Notes under the pieces: model-generated
What the model was told of the DNA's origin: nothing
The model's database searches: none
What the model saw: the letters and a program-made list of their open reading frames with translations, nothing else
Shown: in pieces, positions 13,108 to 17,171 of the stretch
How the letters are laid out: every line of letters begins with the position of its first letter
Position numbering within the stretch: position 1 is the stretch's first letter
Source: Deltaproteobacteria bacterium
GTDB taxonomy: Bacteria > Desulfobacterota > Syntrophia > Syntrophales > UBA5619
DNA length: 17,171 bases
NCBI GenBank assembly: GCA_023487865.1
Contig: JAMDBG010000186.1
Location: 1-17,171, forward strand
Direction: 5' to 3'
Made by a program: the position numbers and the translations under genes

Positions 13108-14355
13108 TCAGAAGAACCTCGGCCCGCCGGGTTGCGAACCGCCCTTCTTCGCCTGCCCCTTCGCCTCGACGATCACCGCATCCCCCTCCTTCAGCTCCCC
13201 GGAGAGGACGGCGGTGTCGTTCCCGTCGCTGATCCCGAGCGTCAAGGGGATGCGTCGCGGTTTCTGCCCGGCCAGAATCCAGACGCCCTGGGTCTTCGCC
13301 CCATTGGCCGCCCCCCCGCCCTTCATTTGGCTGTTGCCCGATGCCCCTGCGTCGCCTTTGCCGCCCGACGTCCCGGGTGCTTTCCGATTCGATTCAGCGC
13401 CCGCCGGCTGCCACTTGAAACGGATGGCCGCGTTCGGCACCTTGAGAACATCCTTCTCCAAGGCGGTGATGACGGAGACATTGGCCGTCATGCCGGGTTT
13501 GAGCTTCAGCTCCGGATTGGCGACCTTGACAACGACGGTGTAGGTGACGACGTTCTGGATCGTCGTGGGCGCGTTGCGCACTTCAGCGACCTTCCCCGTG
13601 AAGATGGTGTCGGGATAGGCGTCGACGGTAAACTGGACCGTCTGCCCGACCCTGATCCGGCCGATATCCGCCTCGTCCACATTCGTATCGATCTGCATGC
13701 GGGTCAGGTCCTGGGCGATGCTGAAGAGCGTCGGCGTCTGGAAGCTCGCGGCCACCGTCTGTCCGACATCCACGTTCCGGGAGATGACCACGCCGTCCAC
13801 CGGCGAGAGAATGCGGGTATACTGCAGATTGGTCTCCTCCTGCCGGAGCGCCGCGCGGGCCTGCCCCACCTGCGCCCTGGCGACGCTCAATTGCGCCGCC
13901 GCCGACTGCTGGTTCGTTTCAGACGCATCCAGTTCACTGCGGGCGATATACTTCTTCTCCCAAAGGGTGCGATTCCTGTCGAGCGTCCGATTGGCTTCCT
14001 GGAGCGCCGCCGCGGCTTTTTCGACAGAGGCTTCGGCGGACTGCAGGTTGGCCCTGGTCTGCGCCACCTTTGCCTCGGAAAGCGCCGGATCGATCTGGGC
14101 CAGGAGCTGCCCTTTCTTGACCGGGGAATTGAAATCCACGAAGATCTCCTTGACCGTTCCCGAAACCTGGGTGCCGACAAGGACGGTCGTCACCGCGCTC
14201 ACCGTGCCGGTGGCGGTCACCGTGGCGCGCAGATCCCCCCGGATCACCCTTTCCGTCCGGAACTGGAGGCCGTTCCCCTTGTTCTTGAAGAAAAACCACC
14301 CGCCGGCGGCCAGTGCGATTATCAAAACGGACGCAACCACTATCTTCTTTTTCAT
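13108..14355 (-). CDS. macA: MacA-like periplasmic adaptor (HlyD/RND family)
   Basis: This 415-residue membrane fusion protein bridges the inner-membrane ABC transporter and the outer-membrane TolC channel. An N-terminal anchor (about residues 4-22, IVVASVLIIALAAGGWFFF) leads to a barrel-sandwich half motif (VLVGTQVSGTVKEIFVDFNS), a long alpha-hairpin (about 95-180, Ala/Gln-rich coiled coil), the second lipoyl half (ILSPVDGVVISRNVDVGQTV) and a beta-barrel. A Gly/Ser/Ala-rich insertion of about 40 residues (about 325-365) sits before the membrane-proximal domain and is unusually low in complexity. The start codon overlaps the TolC stop (ATGA), showing translational coupling. Confidence 0.93.
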   Translation of the reverse strand: MKKKIVVASVLIIALAAGGWFFFKNKGNGLQFRTERVIRGDLRATVTATGTVSAVTTVLVGTQVSGTVKEIFVDFNSPVKKGQLLAQIDPALSEAKVAQTRANLQSAEASVEKAAAALQEANRTLDRNRTLWEKKYIARSELDASETNQQSAAAQLSVARAQVGQARAALRQEETNLQYTRILSPVDGVVISRNVDVGQTVAASFQTPTLFSIAQDLTRMQIDTNVDEADIGRIRVGQTVQFTVDAYPDTIFTGKVAEVRNAPTTIQNVVTYTVVVKVANPELKLKPGMTANVSVITALEKDVLKVPNAAIRFKWQPAGAESNRKAPGTSGGKGDAGASGNSQMKGGGAANGAKTQGVWILAGQKPRRIPLTLGISDGNDTAVLSGELKEGDAVIVEAKGQAKKGGSQPGGPRFF

Positions 14356-15680
14356 TTTCCCCCTGCCGCCTTTTCCAGGCTCGCCTGCGCCAGCCGGTAA
14401 TCGTAAAGCGCCGCAATATGCGCCGTCTTGGCATTGCTCACCGCCACGAGGGCGTCGGTCACCTCGATGGGGCTGCCCACCCCCGCGGCGTAGCGGCCGT
14501 TGGCCAGATCGAGATTTTCCGCGGCCTGACGGACGGAAAGCTCCGCCGTCGCAATCCGGTCCGCCGCCTCATCGAGATTCAACCACGCCTGTTTGACATC
14601 CTGATAGATCGCCTGCCGGAGCAAGGCCTCATTCGCCGCAATGACGTCCAGATTGGCCCGCGCCTCCTCCACCTGATACTTCGTCGAAAAACCGCTGAAG
14701 AGGGGCACATTGATCTGGGCGCCGAAGCTCCAGCCCTGATCCAGGGGGAAATCGCTGCCGCCCCAGCCGTAACTGGCGCTTCCGGAAACGTACGGGTAAT
14801 AGTTTTTCCGGGCCAGTTCGATGCTCTGCTCCAGGGCCTGTTTCTTCGCGGCGATGGCCTTCAGATCCGGCCGGCGCTCATAGGCCTTCCGGGTCGCTTC
14901 CTCCAGATCGATCTTCTCTCTCTGGAAAGGGAGTTGATCCACGATCTCATAGTCCGGCGCCTCCGGGACACCCATGGTGTTGTTCAGGGCAACCAGGCTC
15001 AGACGGAACGCGTTTTCCGCCTTGAGGAGGTTCAGTTTTGCGTTGGAGAGATCGACGTCGGCCTTGGTCACGTCAAATTTCGGTTTTGTGCCGACCTCGA
15101 AAAACGCCTTGGCCCGTTCGAGATGCTGCTGGAACTGCCCCACGACCTCCCGGGAGACTTCCCGGTTGCGCCTGGCCTGGAGATGCCCGTAGTAGGCCTG
15201 CTTGACAGCGAAGGCCACCTGGATGTGAACGCTGTCGAGATCCGAACGGAAGGAGTCCCGATTGAATTCCTGGATCTTCACCTGGGTGGATGTTTTGCCG
15301 AAATCGTAGAGGTTCTGGCTCAGGGAGATGCTGGAGGAGTAGCTGTCGTAAGCCTGGTCTGTGGAGGGGTTGGCCGGATCCGTCCTGTTGAAACCGGAGG
15401 TGCTGATCGGGTTGGACCTGCTGTAGCCGGCGGAGCCGGTCAGCTGCGGATAAAATCCGGAGCGCGCCTGGCCCACCCGGCTTTCGCCGGCGACAAGGGT
15501 CCCGGCGGCCGCCTGGATGCTGGGGTGCCTCTCCAGGGCGATGGCGATGCAGCGCTGAAGATCCAGCGTCTCGCCCTTCCGGATCAGGTTTTCCGCGCCG
15601 ATCGCCGCCGGTGGAAGCAACCAGAAACAGATCCCAAAACAGACGAGGAACAGAAGCCTTCCTTTAATAGGGGACACCAT
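14352..15680 (-). CDS. TolC-family outer-membrane efflux protein
   Basis: This 442-residue protein has a signal peptide (about residues 8-28, LLFLVCFGICFWLLPPAAIG) and two OEP repeats: LDLQRCIAIALERHPSIQAA opens the first, and IDLEEATRKAYERRPDLKAI opens the second half. Long amphipathic helices follow each, as expected for the periplasmic tunnel. It would form a trimeric exit duct for the MacA/MacB-like pump. It is the first gene of the operon and overlaps macA by 4 bp. The first codons (MVSPI) are encoded by family-B repeat copy B1, so insertion of the repeat appears to have supplied the start codon. A GTG directly after the ATG is an alternative. Confidence 0.92.
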   Translation of the reverse strand: MVSPIKGRLLFLVCFGICFWLLPPAAIGAENLIRKGETLDLQRCIAIALERHPSIQAAAGTLVAGESRVGQARSGFYPQLTGSAGYSRSNPISTSGFNRTDPANPSTDQAYDSYSSSISLSQNLYDFGKTSTQVKIQEFNRDSFRSDLDSVHIQVAFAVKQAYYGHLQARRNREVSREVVGQFQQHLERAKAFFEVGTKPKFDVTKADVDLSNAKLNLLKAENAFRLSLVALNNTMGVPEAPDYEIVDQLPFQREKIDLEEATRKAYERRPDLKAIAAKKQALEQSIELARKNYYPYVSGSASYGWGGSDFPLDQGWSFGAQINVPLFSGFSTKYQVEEARANLDVIAANEALLRQAIYQDVKQAWLNLDEAADRIATAELSVRQAAENLDLANGRYAAGVGSPIEVTDALVAVSNAKTAHIAALYDYRLAQASLEKAAGGK

Positions 15681-15688
15681 ACTTAATT
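15670..15688 (+). repeat. Family-B repeat, solo copy B1
   Basis: GGGGACACCATACTTAATT. Read on the minus strand it contains TAAGTATGGTG; the ATG (15678-15680) is the start codon of the TolC-like gene. No transposase is attached; the next copies flank RAYT B. Confidence 0.85.
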
Positions 15689-15924
15689 CATACCCCTCTC
15701 TGCTGGTGACACCGGCATGAACAGGCCGGGTCGTGTTTTATTTAAGCCCGCCCTGGATGAACAGCAACCCCCATGCCAGTGAGGCTGACATTACAATCCT
15801 TTGAAATCATGAATAAATTTATCCTCACACCCAACCCCTCTAAAATAGTTTAGATACTATGTATCCATTTCTCCCTTCGGAATGGATAAAAAGTATCCGG
15901 TATTTGATTGGATTTGGAGATTCG
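15689..15924. other. Intergenic region upstream of the tolC-like operon
   Basis: No gene is visible in these 236 bp. There is a perfect 8-bp inverted repeat TATCCATT (15862-15869) / AATGGATA (15881-15888) with an 11-nt loop, possibly an operator. A smaller hairpin has CCGGC (15712-15716) and GCCGG (15725-15729). A weak promoter-like pair on the minus strand (TTGCTG, 17 bp, TAAATA) could serve the efflux operon. None is strong. Confidence 0.3.
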
Positions 15925-15944
15925 GGGGGACATCATACTTAATT
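15925..15944 (+). repeat. Family-B repeat, copy B2
   Basis: GGGGGACATCATACTTAATT; one C-to-T change from B1 and B3. Its minus-strand TAA (15939-15941) is the stop codon of RAYT B. Confidence 0.88.
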
Positions 15945-16598
15945 TCGCTTTCCCTTGGGACCAGGTTTTTCCGGTTTGAGTTTTCGACCAAGGACCGATT
16001 CCAACTGCTCGACGAATCCATCAGGACCAAACGGTCTACCCGTCCGCTCATGCTTTCTTATATCATTTAACTGTGCTTCTTCGGATCTGGCAAGAAAAAG
16101 TTTCCAATCCCCCACCATCTCAAGAAGCGGGGCTGTTTTGCATAATCTATCATCTCGTTTCGCCAAATGTGCCCGGGTGCTACTCCACGGCCACAAGGCT
16201 GCATTGGGCACAAGATTGGCCCGCACAGGATTCATCTCGATATAAAAAGCGGCGGTAAGGAGATGGGTTTCATCCATCGGAAATGAAGCGAAACGGCCTT
16301 GCCAGAGATGGCCTCTCCAGTTTTCGCGGGAGTTGATCATACGGCTATAGCGTCGGTGAGCCTCACCTATCCCCCGACGCAAACCATCTTCGGATTCAGG
16401 CACAGCAATGAGATGGACATGGTTCGGCATAAGACAGTACGCCCAGATTTCTACACCACATCTCTGGCACCACTCGGCCATCAACGCAATGTAGGTTTGA
16501 TAGTCCTCATCACAAAAGAAGGTATTCAATCTACGATTACCCCTCTGGGTGACATGATGGGGTATATCGGGGGCTATCACGCGGGCAATACGGGCCAT
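15939..16598 (-). CDS. REP-associated tyrosine transposase (RAYT, Y1_Tnp)
   Basis: This 219-residue Y1/HUH transposase comes from a different RAYT subgroup than the one at 6966-7847. It begins MARIARVIAPDIPHHVTQRG. The HUH motif is His60-Val61-His62 (MPNHVHLIAV), WQGRFASFPMDE follows, and the probable catalytic tyrosine is Tyr119 in AAFYIEMNPVRA. The C-terminus is a basic tail with KHERTGRPFG and KLKPEKPGPKGKRN rather than a helix-turn-helix domain. The length is normal for the subgroup and all motifs are intact, so it may be active. The stop codon lies in repeat B2, and the gene begins 42 bp inside repeat B3. Confidence 0.93.
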   Translation of the reverse strand: MARIARVIAPDIPHHVTQRGNRRLNTFFCDEDYQTYIALMAEWCQRCGVEIWAYCLMPNHVHLIAVPESEDGLRRGIGEAHRRYSRMINSRENWRGHLWQGRFASFPMDETHLLTAAFYIEMNPVRANLVPNAALWPWSSTRAHLAKRDDRLCKTAPLLEMVGDWKLFLARSEEAQLNDIRKHERTGRPFGPDGFVEQLESVLGRKLKPEKPGPKGKRN

Positions 16599-16639
16599 AG
16601 CGAAAAATTAACCCATTATTAATAACAAATCAAGGATAT

Positions 16640-16658
16640 ATTAAGTATGGTGTCCCCC
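16640..16658 (-). repeat. Family-B repeat, copy B3 (inverted)
   Basis: ATTAAGTATGGTGTCCCCC, the reverse complement of the family-B sequence, at the right end of RAYT element B. Confidence 0.88.
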
Positions 16659-16690
16659 GAAAACCCCCCCGAAAACCCCCGAAAAACCCG
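16654..16690. repeat. Short tandem C5-7/GAAAA repeats outside copy B3
   Basis: Starting in the terminal C5 of B3, the motif CCCCCGAAAA recurs three times with variation (C5GAAAA, C7GAAAA, C5GAAAAA). It resembles the duplicated CATTTTGGGGG outside copy A1. Confidence 0.7.
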
Positions 16691-16707
16691 TGCTTTAAAA
16701 ATTCGTC

Positions 16708-16736
16708 TTGACAACGGCTTTTGTTTACTGTAAAAG
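16708..16736 (+). promoter_or_regulatory. Sigma70-like promoter of the ilvB leader
   Basis: TTGACA (16708-16713, perfect -35), 17-bp spacer, TAAAAG (16731-16736). Transcription would begin near 16743, about 25 nt before the leader peptide ATG. Confidence 0.7.
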
Positions 16737-16767
16737 ATCCCCCTACTTCAGAATTGGAAGGGTTTTT

Positions 16768-16857
16768 ATGATCCATCAGTCGTTGTCCAGCAGCCTGCTT
16801 CTCGTACTTGGCGTCGTAGTACTCGTACGCACCGGGGCTGCTGCTCTGCGTCTTTGA
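16768..16857 (+). CDS. ilvB leader peptide (branched-chain amino acid attenuator)
   Basis: A 29-codon open frame with a good ribosome site (GGAAGGG, 5 nt before the ATG) encodes MIHQSLSSS, then LLLVLGVVVLV, then RTGAAALRL and a TGA. Eleven codons in a row (residues 10-20) are Leu, Val or one Gly, which is the hallmark of attenuation leaders for branched-chain amino acid genes (compare E. coli ivbL; ilvL has the same logic). Stalling here when Leu-tRNA or Val-tRNA is scarce would change folding of the downstream RNA. CAGCAGCC (16788-16795) pairs with GGCTGCTG (16836-16843), a hairpin spanning the control codons that a moving ribosome would melt, perhaps the transcription-pause structure. Confidence 0.85.
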   Translation: MIHQSLSSSLLLVLGVVVLVRTGAAALRL

Positions 16858-16878
16858 TGGATTGACCAAAAAGGATGC

Positions 16879-16912
16879 AAGCCGCGGGCCCCGCAAGGCC
16901 GCGGCTTTTTTG
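16879..16912 (+). terminator. Attenuator terminator 1 upstream of ilvB
   Basis: AAGCCGCGG (16879-16887) pairs with CCGCGGCTT (16899-16907) and is followed by a run of T (16906-16911): a strong intrinsic terminator between the leader peptide and ilvB. Confidence 0.85.
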
Positions 16913-16931
16913 TTTGCTTCAAAAGCCGCGG
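16899..16931 (+). promoter_or_regulatory. Antiterminator pairing between the two ilvB terminators
   Basis: CCGCGGCTTTT (16899-16909, the 3' arm of terminator 1) is perfectly complementary to AAAAGCCGCGG (16921-16931, the 5' arm of terminator 2), with an 11-nt loop. Forming this stem would break both terminators at once. Confidence 0.6.
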
Positions 16932-16956
16932 TTCGAGGGAATCGGCGGCTTTTTTG
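16921..16956 (+). terminator. Attenuator terminator 2 upstream of ilvB
   Basis: AAAAGCCGC (16921-16929) pairs with GCGGCTTTT (16945-16953), loop 15 nt, followed by T's to 16955. It is a second intrinsic terminator 20 nt before the ilvB ATG; its T run ends just upstream of the ribosome site. Confidence 0.75.
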
Positions 16957-16975
16957 TTTCGGAAAGGAGCAACCC

Positions 16976-17171
16976 ATGGAACTCATCGGTGCGGACATCG
17001 TTTTGAAAACCCTCGTCGAGGAAGGGGTGGACGTGATCTTCGGCTATCCCGGCGCCAATACCCTCCCTCTCAACGACCGCATGGCCGACGGCCCCATCAG
17101 GCACTACCTCATGCGTCACGAGCAGGCGGCGGCCCATGCCGCCGACGGATATGCCCGGACGACGGGCAAGG
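16976..17171 (+). CDS. ilvB: Acetolactate synthase large subunit (5' part)
   Basis: Sixty-five codons are visible before the window ends. ELIGADIVLKTLVEEGVDVI, FGYPGANTLPL and the RHEQAAAHAADGYAR motif identify the N-terminal thiamine-diphosphate-binding domain; the Glu in RHEQ is the ThDP-activating residue. The enzyme condenses pyruvate into acetolactate (or with 2-ketobutyrate), the first common step of valine, leucine and isoleucine synthesis. The FGYPGANTLPLNDRMADGP stretch departs from the common FGYPGGA...YDAL form, so another ThDP enzyme is possible, but the Leu/Val-rich leader supports ilvB. AGGAG lies 6 nt before the ATG. Confidence 0.87.
   Translation, partial: MELIGADIVLKTLVEEGVDVIFGYPGANTLPLNDRMADGPIRHYLMRHEQAAAHAADGYARTTGK

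Larger units (their letters stand above)
15925..16658 (-). mobile_element. RAYT element B with inverted family-B ends
   Basis: A 734-bp unit bounded by inverted copies of the family-B repeat (15925-15944 and 16640-16658, G5 runs outermost) and containing one Y1 transposase gene. It lies between the efflux operon and the ilvB leader. Same architecture as element A, but with a different repeat sequence and a different transposase. Confidence 0.75.

Noticed and set aside
12313..14400. A 695-codon plus-strand open frame
   Set aside because: It is the shadow of the ATPase and macA genes on the minus strand, whose family motifs are unambiguous; its own translation is Arg/His/Asp-rich without any domain.

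Overview
The window looks like part of a Gram-negative chromosome: it has a TolC/MacA/MacB-type export operon, a WecB epimerase and a lipoprotein-like signal peptide. The gene content and the high-GC backbone remind me of a deltaproteobacterium (Desulfobacterota), but that is only an impression. Most genes are on the minus strand. A visibly AT-rich block of glycosyltransferases at the left edge (1-2380) contrasts with the GC-rich remainder and suggests an acquired surface-polysaccharide region.

Layout, left to right. (1) 1-4644: surface polysaccharide genes, all minus: a glycosyltransferase remnant, two GT4-like glycosyltransferases, a methyltransferase remnant and an intact SAM methyltransferase, and wecB, which carries an in-frame palindromic insertion. 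(2) 4659-7902: an accessory array punctuated by five copies of one ~28-bp repeat (family A). Between the copies lie, in turn, a decayed DUF4143 ATPase, a hicBA-like toxin-antitoxin pair with a frameshifted toxin, a DUF7309/DUF6930-like gene, and a REP-associated tyrosine transposase (RAYT). The RAYT is bounded by inverted copies. In all four units the 3' end of the minus-strand gene lies in, or within 15 bp of, a repeat copy in the same orientation. (3) 7945-8469: a small lipoprotein-like protein with a HEVQH motif. (4) 8470-10017: an AlbA_2-type regulator enclosed by inverted copies of a second repeat (family C), with no transposase. (5) 10011-11067: a CpsB/YwqE-type PHP phosphatase with a 72-bp tandem duplication over its start, and its promoter. 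(6) 11081-15680: a tolC-macA-macB(ATPase)-macB(permease) operon whose annotated start codon lies in a solo copy of a third repeat (family B). (7) 15925-16658: a second, different RAYT bounded by inverted family-B repeats. (8) 16700-17171: promoter, leader peptide, tandem attenuator and start of ilvB.

The polysaccharide genes cpsB and wecB face the same way and are probably parts of one locus, now separated by ~5.4 kb of repeat-bounded accessory DNA. The most interesting feature is the pair of RAYT systems with their cognate repeats. Family A looks like a cassette array in which a single-strand transposase's repeat punctuates unrelated accessory genes. The repeats of all three families supply stop codons, and in one case a start codon, to neighbouring genes.
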